Below, one piece after another: positions 26,809 to 39,587 of a stretch of 64,000 nt of DNA. This DNA is from Hydrogenobacter sp. T-8 (GTDB lineage: Bacteria; Aquificota; Aquificia; Aquificales; Aquificaceae). How positions within the stretch are numbered: position 1 is the first letter of the stretch; each line of letters begins with the position of its first letter. Made by a program: the position numbers and the translations under genes. The stretch is taken from positions 372,001 to 436,000 of the forward strand of contig NZ_CP048795.1 of assembly GCF_011006175.1 (NCBI RefSeq), in the 5' to 3' direction. Below the pieces are notes generated by a model. That model was not told where the DNA came from, did not search any database, and saw only the letters and a list, made by a program, of their open reading frames with translations.

Positions 26809-29800
26809 TCATACCATAGGAACCAGTTTTATTGCCTCCTCTTCCGGCATGGGCTTTCCAAGAAGGTATCCTTGCACATAAGTGCAGGCCATTTCCTGAA
26901 GAATTTCCAATTGCTGGGCGGTCTCCACGCCTTCCGCAAGGGTCTGGATGCCAAGGTCCCTGGCGAGGTTTACTACATTACGCACTAAAGCCTTTATTTT
27001 CTTGTTTGTTGGAAGCTCTCTTACAAAAGAGATGTCAATCTTTACCACATCCACCGGAATCTCGGATAGGTATGAAAGGGAAGAGTAGCCAGTGCCAAAA
27101 TCGTCAAGGGCTATCTTAATGCCAGCGGTCTTGAGTATATCTATGTGTTTTAAAGCCTTTTCCTTCTCCACCATGAAAACCCTTTCCGTTATCTCAACGG
27201 TTATATCACAGCCCTCCAGCTGTTGGACAAGCATGTCTATAAACTTGCCTTCTTTAAAGCTTCTGGCGGATATGTTTATGGAAAGGGGTATGCGGTGCCT
27301 TTCGTAAAAATCTCTGGCAGACCTAAGCAAGAAGGCTTCAAAGCTTTTTAAATATTTACTGTTTTCAAGGTAGTCTATAAAGTGAACGGGTGTGTATACC
27401 TTTCCTTCCTTGTCCACTATTCTTATAAGGGCTTCAAAGCCCGCAAGGGTTATATCCTTGCTTTTCCAGTAAGGTTGATAGTAAAGCACAAAAAGGTCTT
27501 CTTCCACCGCCCTCTGAACAAGTCTTATGGCAAGGTTTGTAGTCCTTATCCTCTCTTCAAAGTTTGTTTCAAAGAACCTTCTTTCTCCCTCACCTCCTGC
27601 TTTGGCACTTGATAGGGCTATTCCAGCCTTTTCACGAAGTTCTCCAAAGGTAGCTCCGTCAGAAGGATATACAGAAATGCCCATATTAAAGGTGGGCGTA
27701 AGGATATCTCCGTTTATAAGGATCGGTCTTCCCAGAAACTCTTCAAGGACTTCAAGAAGCTCAAGGATATCCTCTTCCTTCTCCACAGGCAAAAGAAGGA
27801 CAAACTCATCGCTCGCAGTTCTTCCAACCATACCCCTGTCTCCAAAAACCTCTAAGAGCCTTTTTGCGGTCTCAACAAGCACTCTATCACCCACAGCCTC
27901 GCCGTAAACCTTGTTTATCATCGAAAAGTTGTATATGTCTACAAGCACCAGAACAGCCATCTGGCTTTTTTTGAGAAGCTCGTTAGCCCTTATTCTCATA
28001 CCATCAATGTTTAGAATGCCTGTGAGTGTATCGTAGAAGGTAAGCCTTTCCACCTCAGAAGACAGATACACCTCCCTTGTTATATCCTTACCTATTTCTA
28101 TAAACCTCAAAGAACCATCGGGAAGCCTTACGGGATATATGCTACTCTCAAGGTAGATAAGCCTTCCATCCTTTGCTTTGTTTACAAACAGAGCGTTGAA
28201 GACCTCACCAGAAAGTATGGTATCCCAAAGCTCCCTGTAGAATTCGCTTGTATGATAACCAGACTTGAATATCCTTGGGTTTTTACCTATAAGCTCCTCC
28301 CTTGAGTAGCCGGAAAGCTCAGAAACTGCTTTGTTTACATACAGTATACTGCCCTTCTCGTCTGTGATAAGAACCCAAGAGTTTGAATTTTCAAGGGCAC
28401 TTGCTATGACAAGGTTCTTATTTTCCTCTTCGAGTCTCTTGAGAACAAACTCCACATCCTGCTTTATTTCCTCCAGGACCTCCCTGTTCTCCTCTGAGAA
28501 AAAATAGGGTTCCTCCGCATATAGGTTTATCACATACTTCACTTCTCCATCCCTTTCTATGGGTATGGCACAAGAGGAGAAGATGCCCATATTTATCTGC
28601 CTTTCCCTCCAAGGTGTCATCATGGGATTTTCCAGGGTATTTTCGTTTATGTGTATCCTGTTTTCCCTGTAGGCTCTTGCGGTTACCCCCTGACCCTCTG
28701 GAAGGTCCTCTCTGGTGGATATAAAAAGGTCTTTAAGATAGTCCACCGCCCTGCCATAGTAATACAAAGGTGCTATAACCTCTTTTTCCATGTCTGGAAC
28801 ACCAATCCACACAAGGGGTAAACCCATACTTTCCACAACCTGCACACATATTTTGTTGAGTAGGTCCTTCTCTGTTTTAGCCTTCAGTATCTGCTGATTT
28901 ATCCCTATCAAGAGCCTGTAGAGGTTCTTCAGCCTTTTCCTTTTGGTAATATCCACAAAATAGACCACACCTGCATAAAAGCCTTCGTATAACACAGTCT
29001 CAGAAGAGGCTATTGTCCAGGCTATAGTGCCATCCCTTTTAAGAAGCGGAAGCTCCTCATAAAACTGGCTAAAGTGCTCGCCCCTTAACCTTCTTTTGAC
29101 AACTTCCGCAGTAAGCTCCCTATGTTTGGGATGGATTATCCTATCTATAGCTTCAAAGATGTCCATACCAATTAGGTTTTCCTGTGGATAACCTACAAGC
29201 TCTGAAAAGCTTCTGTTTACATACTCAATTTTATGAGTGTATAGAAGGACCGCTACATGTTTTGCTCTATCCAGCGTATAGAAAAAGCTTGCCTTTGACC
29301 AGAGCTTCATGAATTTATCAAACTCCCTGAAGAGCTTTACAACCCTTTGTATATCCTCCTCACCTGCGGGTTCAAGCTCATCAATGGAAAGTAGGGCGGT
29401 TTTCACCTTGTGATAGACATGGGGTTTTGACATAAAGAGATGGGAGGTTTCAAAAACATAATCCTCTACAACCTTAAAAGGAGCTTTATCTTCCTCTTCT
29501 ATCTGTTCCCATGTGTCGTTATACATAAGGCAGGCATGCACCTGACCCCTTTTCAAAAGCTCAAAGGCGGAGAGGAAGTTTTCTGTAAAAACTATCCTTA
29601 TCCTCTCTATGTCCAGAGAAAGCAAGGAATAGCCAGCTGGTCTTAAAAAGGGTGTTGCCACAAGTATATTCCCCTCTTCTGGAATCCTGTCCCTTACGAG
29701 CAAAAATAGCTTGTCCCTCTGACCTTTAAACTTCGCCACGGGCAGATAGCCAAGTTCGTAGAGCCTCGGAGAGACAAGAGGACCTGCGTAGTAAAGGTCA

Positions 29801-29961
29801 AAGAACTCACCCCTTTCTATTCTTTCGTATTCCTCTCCATGCCCGCTAAGAACCTCAAAGACCACCTCTTCGCCAAGGAGCCGAGAAAGCCTTAAAGCAA
29901 GCTCTTTCCATCTTCCAAGTCCTTTTTCCGTGTCATGTGGACATACGGAAAATTTTATCAT
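26809..29961 (-). CDS. Cytoplasmic PBP-PAS-GAF-PAS-GGDEF-EAL signalling protein
   Basis: 1050 residues without signal peptide or membrane segment. About 1-215 resembles a PhnD-type periplasmic-binding domain; 225-345 PAS (YVNRSFSELVGYPQENL); 350-510 GAF; 525-640 PAS (LYVNKAVSELSGYSREEL); 650-800 GGDEF; 815-1045 EAL. The cyclase signature is degenerate (RTASDEF), so synthesis of c-di-GMP is unlikely. The EAL motifs EALIRI, DDFGTGYSSL and AEGVET are intact, so it is probably a phosphodiesterase. The sensed ligand must be intracellular. A 16-C run on this strand lies about 50 bp upstream. Confidence 0.88.
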   Translation of the reverse strand: MIKFSVCPHDTEKGLGRWKELALRLSRLLGEEVVFEVLSGHGEEYERIERGEFFDLYYAGPLVSPRLYELGYLPVAKFKGQRDKLFLLVRDRIPEEGNILVATPFLRPAGYSLLSLDIERIRIVFTENFLSAFELLKRGQVHACLMYNDTWEQIEEEDKAPFKVVEDYVFETSHLFMSKPHVYHKVKTALLSIDELEPAGEEDIQRVVKLFREFDKFMKLWSKASFFYTLDRAKHVAVLLYTHKIEYVNRSFSELVGYPQENLIGMDIFEAIDRIIHPKHRELTAEVVKRRLRGEHFSQFYEELPLLKRDGTIAWTIASSETVLYEGFYAGVVYFVDITKRKRLKNLYRLLIGINQQILKAKTEKDLLNKICVQVVESMGLPLVWIGVPDMEKEVIAPLYYYGRAVDYLKDLFISTREDLPEGQGVTARAYRENRIHINENTLENPMMTPWRERQINMGIFSSCAIPIERDGEVKYVINLYAEEPYFFSEENREVLEEIKQDVEFVLKRLEEENKNLVIASALENSNSWVLITDEKGSILYVNKAVSELSGYSREELIGKNPRIFKSGYHTSEFYRELWDTILSGEVFNALFVNKAKDGRLIYLESSIYPVRLPDGSLRFIEIGKDITREVYLSSEVERLTFYDTLTGILNIDGMRIRANELLKKSQMAVLVLVDIYNFSMINKVYGEAVGDRVLVETAKRLLEVFGDRGMVGRTASDEFVLLLPVEKEEDILELLEVLEEFLGRPILINGDILTPTFNMGISVYPSDGATFGELREKAGIALSSAKAGGEGERRFFETNFEERIRTTNLAIRLVQRAVEEDLFVLYYQPYWKSKDITLAGFEALIRIVDKEGKVYTPVHFIDYLENSKYLKSFEAFLLRSARDFYERHRIPLSINISARSFKEGKFIDMLVQQLEGCDITVEITERVFMVEKEKALKHIDILKTAGIKIALDDFGTGYSSLSYLSEIPVDVVKIDISFVRELPTNKKIKALVRNVVNLARDLGIQTLAEGVETAQQLEILQEMACTYVQGYLLGKPMPEEEAIKLVPMV

Positions 29962-30012
29962 GGCTTTTTCTTTTCAATATGCATAAAAGCCTTGATTTTC
30001 CTTGTTTTCAGC

Positions 30013-30028
30013 GGGGGGGGGGGGGGGG
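30013..30028. repeat. 16-nt homopolymeric G tract
   Basis: Sixteen consecutive G residues on the plus strand lie in the 104-bp gap between the divergent EAL-protein and gap genes. No other G or C run near this length was seen in the window. It starts 53 bp before the gap start codon and ends 51 bp from the EAL-gene start. Such tracts change length by slippage; the exact count here may also be uncertain from sequencing. Confidence 0.9.
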
Positions 30029-30050
30029 AAAACACACCTATAAAGCATAG

Positions 30051-31085
<1,035 letters not shown>

Positions 31086-31087
31086 GC

Positions 31088-31093
31088 TATAAT
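31088..31093 (+). promoter_or_regulatory. -10 element of the tRNA-Pro/tRNA-Arg unit
   Basis: TATAAT begins 2 bp after the gap stop and ends 10 nt before the tRNA-Pro 5' end, right for a start just before the tRNA. The -35 region is weak. Confidence 0.55.
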
Positions 31094-31103
31094 TTTATAT
31101 CTA

Positions 31104-31176
31104 CGGGGTGTAGCTCAGGTGGCAGAGCGTTGGCTTTGGGAGCCAAAGGCCGCAGGTTCAAGTCCTGCCACCCCGA
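31104..31176 (+). tRNA. tRNA-Pro (anticodon UGG)
   Basis: A 73-nt cloverleaf: acceptor CGGGGTG pairs with CACCCCG; D-arm GCTC/GAGC; anticodon stem TTGGC/GCCAA with loop TTTGGGA giving UGG; T-arm GCAGG/CCTGC with TTCAAGT. Discriminator A; CCA is not encoded. It abuts tRNA-Arg with no spacer. Confidence 0.95.
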
Positions 31177-31250
31177 GGGCCCGTAGCTCAGCTGGACAGA
31201 GCAAGGGATTTCTAATCCCTAGGTCGGGGGTTCGAGTCCCTCCGGGCCCG
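31177..31250 (+). tRNA. tRNA-Arg (anticodon UCU)
   Basis: A 74-nt cloverleaf: acceptor GGGCCCG pairs with CGGGCCC; D-arm GCTC/GAGC; anticodon stem AGGGA/TCCCT with loop TTTCTAA giving UCU; T-loop TTCGAGT. Discriminator G, CCA not encoded. The bioH reading frame begins at the next base. Confidence 0.95.
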
Positions 31251-31871
31251 CTTTTCTTCTTACATGGCTGGGGTTTTAGTTCAAAGGTCCTAAGGGATAT
31301 TCCTTCCGTAGACCTTCCCTTTCATGGCAAAAGCCAGCTTAGATATAAAAACCTTCAAAGTCTTGCAAGAGAGATAGCATTAGGTGTTCCAGAGAATTCT
31401 ATACTCATAGGCTGGTCTCTTGGTGCAAGCCTTTCTCTGCTTATGGCTTATATGTTTCCACAAAGGTTTAAGGGACTTGTGCTTATAGGTGGTAGTGCGT
31501 GTTTTGGTTGTTTATGGGGCAAGAAAAACCTCAGAGGATTCCTTATAAGGCTTGAAAGAGAAGGAGAAAAATTTCTCAAGGAGTTCAGGAGTTTATCCTA
31601 TCCAAAACCCTTTGAAGACCACATTGACCTACAAGGTGCAAAAAGAATTCTTAAAGATTACATGGAGCTTGACATAAGGCACATACTACCATACATAACA
31701 CAAAGGGTCATTATCCTGCATGGCACGCACGACCCTATAACTCCTCTTTCCTCCGCACTAACTCTTTACAACATGCTCAAAAGGTCTAAATTAATAATCT
31801 TCCCAGGAGGACACTTTCCTAAAAATGAAGGTCTTATCTTTGAGGTTCTCAAGAGCCTGCAGAAGCTATGA
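31251..31871 (+). CDS. bioH: BioH-like pimeloyl-ACP methyl ester esterase, start codon unclear
   Basis: About 206 residues. Alpha/beta-hydrolase motifs are complete: oxyanion LHGWGFSS at the very N-terminus, nucleophile GWSLGAS, Asp in HGTHDPITP and His in PGGHFP. Its overlap with bioC supports BioH, which ends pimeloyl synthesis. No in-frame ATG, GTG or TTG lies between tRNA-Arg and the HGWG motif; the first ATG comes after the nucleophile Ser, and the nearest upstream start (GTG 31119) is inside tRNA-Pro. The coordinate 31251 marks where the frame leaves the tRNA, not a proven start. Confidence 0.7.
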   Translation, partial: LFFLHGWGFSSKVLRDIPSVDLPFHGKSQLRYKNLQSLAREIALGVPENSILIGWSLGASLSLLMAYMFPQRFKGLVLIGGSACFGCLWGKKNLRGFLIRLEREGEKFLKEFRSLSYPKPFEDHIDLQGAKRILKDYMELDIRHILPYITQRVIILHGTHDPITPLSSALTLYNMLKRSKLIIFPGGHFPKNEGLIFEVLKSLQKL

Positions 31872-32481
31872 AGAATGGGCCATTCCCCAACGGTATTGTG
31901 CGGAGAGGCTAAAGGCACTTGAAAAAATAGACGGCTCCCTTCTGGACCTTGGTTGTGGAACAGGGCTTCTCAGCGACGGTCTTGAGGGGGTGGTAGGTGT
32001 AGACATAGCCATAGGTATGGCAAGGGTTTACAAAGAAAGGTTCCAGAAAGCGGTGCTGGGGGATGCTCATGACCTGCCCTTTAAAGACAAGAGCTTTGAT
32101 TTTGTTATAAGCAACTTTGCCCTCCATTGGACTGACCTAAGCAGGAGCATACCAGAAGCCTTGAGGGTGTGCAGGGGGCTCTTTCTCTGTGCAATACCCG
32201 TCAAGGGAAGCCTTCCAGAGCTTGGCTTTCCCTTTCCAGAGGTAGAGAAGGTTCTTGGGCTTCTTGAAGGCAAGACAGTTGTGAGGAGCTTTTTTATTGA
32301 GCATGTCTCCATACCCTTTGGCGGGTGGGATTTGGTGAGGTTTTTCCACTACACGGGGTCTTCCTTCAATCCCCTATCCAAAGGTGGTATAATCTCAAGG
32401 AAGGGGATTGAAAGTATGATTTATAAAATTGACAAGCCCAGTTTTAAGGTTCTATTCTTTTCTTGTGAGGTTAGAAAATGA
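31825..32481 (+). CDS. bioC: Malonyl-ACP O-methyltransferase BioC
   Basis: 218 residues. SAM-binding motif LLDLGCGTGLLS near residue 40, and FSRACRSYEEWAIPQRY at the N-terminus matches the FxRAAxxYxxxAxxQ pattern of BioC. DLVISNFALHW-like and LHWTDLSRSI segments are typical. It methylates malonyl-ACP to start pimelate synthesis for biotin. It overlaps bioH by 47 bp and the protease by 4 bp. Biotin serves the carboxylase at 45856. Confidence 0.88.
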   Translation: MKVLSLRFSRACRSYEEWAIPQRYCAERLKALEKIDGSLLDLGCGTGLLSDGLEGVVGVDIAIGMARVYKERFQKAVLGDAHDLPFKDKSFDFVISNFALHWTDLSRSIPEALRVCRGLFLCAIPVKGSLPELGFPFPEVEKVLGLLEGKTVVRSFFIEHVSIPFGGWDLVRFFHYTGSSFNPLSKGGIISRKGIESMIYKIDKPSFKVLFFSCEVRK

Positions 32482-33887
32482 GGAGGAAGAAGATGGTTCT
32501 ACTTATGACCCTTTTCCTGAGCCTTTCTCTTCTTATAGGCTGTAAGGCAAAGCAGGTTCAGAGTGTTAACCCATCTCTAAAAGAGGAAAGACCAGCACTT
32601 AACTCGGGCATACTCTCCCAGTTTGAGCAGGAGCTTACAAACATAGTGGAGACGGTCTCTCCCTCGGTGGTAACCATATTTGCCACGCAGGAGGTGACAG
32701 GTATTGAAGCTCCTTTTCCTTTTCCCTTTCAGATTCCACCTCAGGAAAGGAGGTCCTTGGGTTCTGGTGTAATAATAGACTACAAAAAGGGTAAGTTTTA
32801 CATACTTACCAACAGCCATGTGGTGCAGAATGCAAGGGCCATAAGGGTTAGGTTTGACAGGCATACAGAGAAGAGGGCAAGGATAGTAGGCACAGACCCA
32901 AAAACGGATGTGGCGGTGATAGAAGTGGACGACAAGGACATACAGAACCCCGAGAGCAGGGTAGCAAAGCTCGGCGACTCGGATAAACTAAAGGTTGGTC
33001 AGCTGGCTATAGCTATTGGAAACCCATACGGGCTTGAAAGAACCGTTACTGTGGGGGTCATATCCGCTCTAAGAAGGGCAATAGGCATAACCCAGTATGA
33101 AAGCTTTATACAAACGGATGCTGCCATAAACCCCGGCAACTCTGGAGGACCCCTTGTGAACATAAAGGGGGAGGTGATAGGTATAAACACAGCCATACTG
33201 GCGGAAGGTCAGGGACTTGGCTTTGCCATACCCATAAACCTCGCCAAATGGGTTGCGGACCAGCTAATCGCCAAAGGCAAAGTTACAAGGGGCTGGCTCG
33301 GTATAGTCATACAGGACATAACCCCAGAGATGACCGAAAGTCTTGGGTTAAAGGAGGGTGTGATAATAGCCCAGATAATGCCTGGAAGCCCTGCAGACAA
33401 GGGAGGTCTCAAGGTTGGAGATGTGGTAGTGGAGGTTGATGGTCAGAAGGTAAGCGAAGTGAGAGAGCTTCAGTTCAAGATAATGAGGACAGAGCCAGGC
33501 AAGGAGATAGATCTGAAGGTAATAAGGGAAGGCAAGGAGGTAGGCTTGAGGATAAAGGTGGGAGAGATGCCAGAGGATAGACAGATTGGAGAGGTGGAGG
33601 AAGGTCAGGCGGACCTTGGACTTGCTCTCAGAGAGCTTACACCTGAAGAGGAGAGAAGGCTCGGCGTCAAGGGAGTTCTTGTGGTAAGGGTTGCTCCCAA
33701 CAGCCTTGCCATGCAAAGCGGTATAGTTCCAGGAGATGTTATACTTCAGGTGGGTAACAAACCTGTCTCTAATGTAAGAGAATTCCAACAAAGCATAGAT
33801 GCCCTCAGACAGGCAGGCAGAGAGAGCGCCCTCCTGCTTATAAGGAGAAGGGGCAACAACCTCTTCCTTGTGCTGAGGTTAAAATGA
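32478..33887 (+). CDS. HtrA/DegP-type periplasmic serine protease, lipoprotein
   Basis: 469 residues. The signal peptide ends LLIGCKA, a lipobox that would lipidate Cys22. Trypsin-like domain with triad His (LTNSHVVQNA), Asp (KTDVAVIE) and Ser (NPGNSGGPLVN), followed by two PDZ domains (about 275-355 and 375-465). It degrades or refolds damaged envelope proteins. DegP, DegQ and DegS cannot be told apart; lipidation suggests membrane-tethered quality control. Its stop overlaps the sigma factor start. Confidence 0.92.
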   Translation: MRRKKMVLLMTLFLSLSLLIGCKAKQVQSVNPSLKEERPALNSGILSQFEQELTNIVETVSPSVVTIFATQEVTGIEAPFPFPFQIPPQERRSLGSGVIIDYKKGKFYILTNSHVVQNARAIRVRFDRHTEKRARIVGTDPKTDVAVIEVDDKDIQNPESRVAKLGDSDKLKVGQLAIAIGNPYGLERTVTVGVISALRRAIGITQYESFIQTDAAINPGNSGGPLVNIKGEVIGINTAILAEGQGLGFAIPINLAKWVADQLIAKGKVTRGWLGIVIQDITPEMTESLGLKEGVIIAQIMPGSPADKGGLKVGDVVVEVDGQKVSEVRELQFKIMRTEPGKEIDLKVIREGKEVGLRIKVGEMPEDRQIGEVEEGQADLGLALRELTPEEERRLGVKGVLVVRVAPNSLAMQSGIVPGDVILQVGNKPVSNVREFQQSIDALRQAGRESALLLIRRRGNNLFLVLRLK

Positions 33888-34819
33888 TGATACCAGACAC
33901 TGAGCAAGAGATAATAAACCAGTATCTCAAGAAGGTTTCCAAGATACCCCTTCTCACACCAGAGGAAGAGAAGGAAATCGCAAGGAAGGCAAAGGAAGGA
34001 GACCAGCAAGCCTTCAGAAGGCTTGTAGAGTCAAACCTCAGGTTTGTCATAAGCATAGCAAAGCAATACCTTGGCTATGGTCTTCCTTTGTCTGAACTCA
34101 TAGCGGCGGGTAATCACGGGTTAATTGAAGCAGCAAAGAGGTTTGACCCAGACAGGGGCGTAAAGTTCATATCCTACGCGGTATGGTGGATAAGGCAGGC
34201 TATAATGCAGGCTCTTTCCCAACAAACCGGTGCGGTCAGGATTCCCATAAAACAGTCTCATTTAATAAACCGAATAAGCAGTCTATACAGCAGGCTTTAC
34301 AGAGAGCTTGAAAGAGAGCCCACCTCCGAAGAGATTGCCTACGAATACACCAAAGAGGTGCTCCAAAAGGAGCTTGAGAAGGAGCTGGGACGCGAGCCAA
34401 CAGAGGAGGAAATAGAGAAAAGGATTAAAAAGGAAGGCTACAAGATTAGCCCCGAGGAGGTGGATAAATGTCTTCAGCTTTGCAGAGTTCCCCTTTCTTT
34501 GGATGCACCGGTTGGTGAGAACGAGGATACCTTCTTTGTGGACTTTCTCAGCCAGCACGGCACCGCAGATGTGGAGGAGAGGATAATAAGCGAGGTGTTA
34601 GAGAAGGAGATAGATGACCTTTTGGACAAACTTCCTGAGAAGGAAAGAAGGGTTATAGAGCTAAGGTTTGGGCTGAGGGGCGAAGAGCCTAGAACTCTTA
34701 GGGAGATAGGGGACATATTGCAGATTTCCAGAGAGAGGGTGCGTCAGCTTGAAACCAGAGCCCTCAGAAAACTCAGAAACATGGCTATGAAAAGACACCT
34801 CAAAGATTTCCTTAGCTGA
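33884..34819 (+). CDS. Group 2 (RpoS-like) sigma-70 family factor
   Basis: 311 residues, too short for the primary RpoD. Region 1.2 (EQEIINQYLKKVSKIPLL), region 2 (RLVESNLRFVISIAKQYLG, WWIRQAIMQAL), region 3 and region 4.2 (LREIGDILQISRERVRQLE) are present; region 1.1 is absent. A charged helix of about 35 residues (ELGREPTEEEIEKRIKK) extends region 3. The region 2.4 residues suggest recognition of TATAAT-like boxes. It is co-transcribed with the HtrA protease and truB, suggesting a stress or growth-phase role. Confidence 0.88.
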   Translation: MMIPDTEQEIINQYLKKVSKIPLLTPEEEKEIARKAKEGDQQAFRRLVESNLRFVISIAKQYLGYGLPLSELIAAGNHGLIEAAKRFDPDRGVKFISYAVWWIRQAIMQALSQQTGAVRIPIKQSHLINRISSLYSRLYRELEREPTSEEIAYEYTKEVLQKELEKELGREPTEEEIEKRIKKEGYKISPEEVDKCLQLCRVPLSLDAPVGENEDTFFVDFLSQHGTADVEERIISEVLEKEIDDLLDKLPEKERRVIELRFGLRGEEPRTLREIGDILQISRERVRQLETRALRKLRNMAMKRHLKDFLS

Positions 34820-35682
34820 TGCTTTCTGGTCTTCTTCTTGTGGATAAACCCAAGGGTCTCACCTCCATGGAGGTGGTTGAGTCTGTAAAAAGTCGTTTTG
34901 GGATAAAGGCAGGGCATGCTGGCACCCTTGACCCCATAGCTACGGGGCTTCTCCTTGTGCTTGTGGGCGAAGCCACCAAGTTCTCCCAGTTTTTTACAGG
35001 GCTTGATAAAGCCTACACCACAGTGGCAAAACTTGGAGAGATAACAGATACCTACGACGCAGAGGGGGAGTTGGTTGAGTCAAGGTCGGTAAAGGTATCT
35101 TGCGAGGATATAAAGGAAGCCCTTGGAAGGTTCACGGGCAAGATACTTCAGAAACCACCGCCCTTCTCAGCAAAACGTCTGGGTGGCAAAAGGGCATACC
35201 AGCTGGCAAGAAGGGGGATAAAGGTTGATATAAAGCCAGTGGAGGTTCATGTCTACAGGGCGGAGCTTTTGAGCTGTAATATGCCCTTTGTGGAGCTCTT
35301 CTTTGAGGTCTCCTCTGGCACATATATAAGAAGCCTTGTTCATGAGCTCGGGTTGGAGCTTTCCTGCGGTGCACATGTGGTGGAGCTAAGGAGGTTGAGG
35401 GTTGGTAATTTCAAAGTGGACATGGCGGTAGCCCTTAGCAGACTGCTCTCCATAGAGGATATAGGTGGGCTTTTAATCCCAGTGGGTGAGGCACTGAGTT
35501 TCATTCCCAAGATAAGCCTTGGGGGTGAGCTTTCAAGAAGGATAAAACATGGCTCTGTGGTCAGGCTCAGAGAAAACCTTGAAAAAACCTTTGTTAGACT
35601 CTATGAAAATGACCATTTTCTTGGTGTAGGCTTGATTGAAGGCAATACCCTCAAACCCTACAGGCTTATGCAAGGGCTTTGA
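34819..35682 (+). CDS. truB: tRNA pseudouridine-55 synthase TruB
   Basis: 287 residues. Catalytic motif [13 protein letters not shown] carries the nucleophile Asp, and [14 protein letters not shown] is the conserved TruB segment; a short C-terminal PUA-like tail follows. It makes pseudouridine-55 in the T-loop of tRNAs. It starts at the stop codon of the sigma gene and overlaps prfA by 17 bp at its end. Confidence 0.95.
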   Translation: MLSGLLLVDKPKGLTSMEVVESVKSRFGIKAGHAGTLDPIATGLLLVLVGEATKFSQFFTGLDKAYTTVAKLGEITDTYDAEGELVESRSVKVSCEDIKEALGRFTGKILQKPPPFSAKRLGGKRAYQLARRGIKVDIKPVEVHVYRAELLSCNMPFVELFFEVSSGTYIRSLVHELGLELSCGAHVVELRRLRVGNFKVDMAVALSRLLSIEDIGGLLIPVGEALSFIPKISLGGELSRRIKHGSVVRLRENLEKTFVRLYENDHFLGVGLIEGNTLKPYRLMQGL

Positions 35683-36738
35683 GTTTTTCTTCTATATCAT
35701 GCTCCACCAAAGCGTCTATGAGTTCGTCCAATTTACCTTCAAGTACATCTCCAAGTCTGTATAGGGTTAGGTTTATTCTGTGGTCTGTAATTCTATTTTG
35801 TGGGAAGTTGTAGGTTCTTATCTTTTCACTTCTTTCTCCCGTGCCTACTTGTTGTCTTCTTTCTTTTGAAATTTCCTCTTCCTTTTGCTTCTCGTAGAAG
35901 TCTTTTAGCCTTGCATAGAGAATCTTGAGAGCTTTTTGTCTGTTTTGAAACTGAGACCTTTCGTCTTGACAGGATACGGTTATGCCGGTAGGAAGATGGG
36001 TTATTCTTACTGCGGTTTCTGTGGTGTTTACATACTGACCGCCTGCACCGCTTGCTCTAAAGGTTTCTATTTTTAGGTCTTTTGGGTCTATTTGAATCTC
36101 TGTTTCGTCCGTTTCTGGAAGGACTGCCACCGTTGCAGTGGAAGTGTGTATCCTCCCTCCCGCTTCGGTTATTGGCACTCTCTGGACCCTGTGGACTCCG
36201 CTCTCAAACTTAAGCCTTGAATAGGCACCCTCGCCCTCTATGAGGGCAACCACCTCCTTGTACCCACCAAGCCCTGTCCTGTTTGAGGAGAGTATGCTGA
36301 ATTTCCAACCCTTTTCCTCCGCATACTTCTGATACATGTTAAGAAGGTCTGCCACAAAGAGCGCCGCCTCCTCACCACCTACACCTGCTCTTATTTCTAA
36401 TATGACGTTCTTGCTGTCCCTTGGGTCCTTGGGAAGTAGCAGGACTCTTATGTGTTTTTCTATCTTCTCTAACTCCTGCGTGAGCCTTTCTATTTCCTCC
36501 TTTGCCAAATCCTTTAGCTCTTCGCTCCTTAGTAGCTCTTTTGCCTGCTCAAGGTCAGAGAGGAGTTTCTTATAGTTTTTGTAGGCAAGGTAAACTTCTT
36601 CAAGTTCCTTTAGCTCTTTCCCCAGCCTCGTAAGGCTCTCTCTGTCCGATACTACCTCAGGACTGCTCAGCTTATACTGTAGCTCCAAATACCTCTGCTC
36701 TACCGCTTTTAGCCTTTCTTCAAGCTCAGGGCTGAGCA

Positions 36739-36739
<1 letters not shown>
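35666..36739 (-). CDS. prfA: Peptide chain release factor 1
   Basis: 357 residues. The GGQ loop ([18 protein letters not shown]) lies near residue 230, and [18 protein letters not shown] contains the stop-codon recognition segment of the RF1 type. It ends proteins at UAA and UAG. Last gene of the alaS-rpmE-prfA run, starting 1 bp into the rpmE end. Confidence 0.95.

Positions 36740-39587
<2,848 letters not shown>

Noticed and set aside
27790-27830. Active diguanylate cyclase in the large signalling protein
   Set aside because: The signature reads RTASDEF in place of GGDEF or GGEEF; loss of both Gly makes cyclase activity unlikely, although GTP binding is possible.
31119-31250. Protein-coding start at GTG 31119 giving a ~44-residue N-terminal extension of BioH
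   Set aside because: The extension is simply the translation of tRNA-Pro and tRNA-Arg, whose cloverleaves are perfect, and it has no protein-like pattern.
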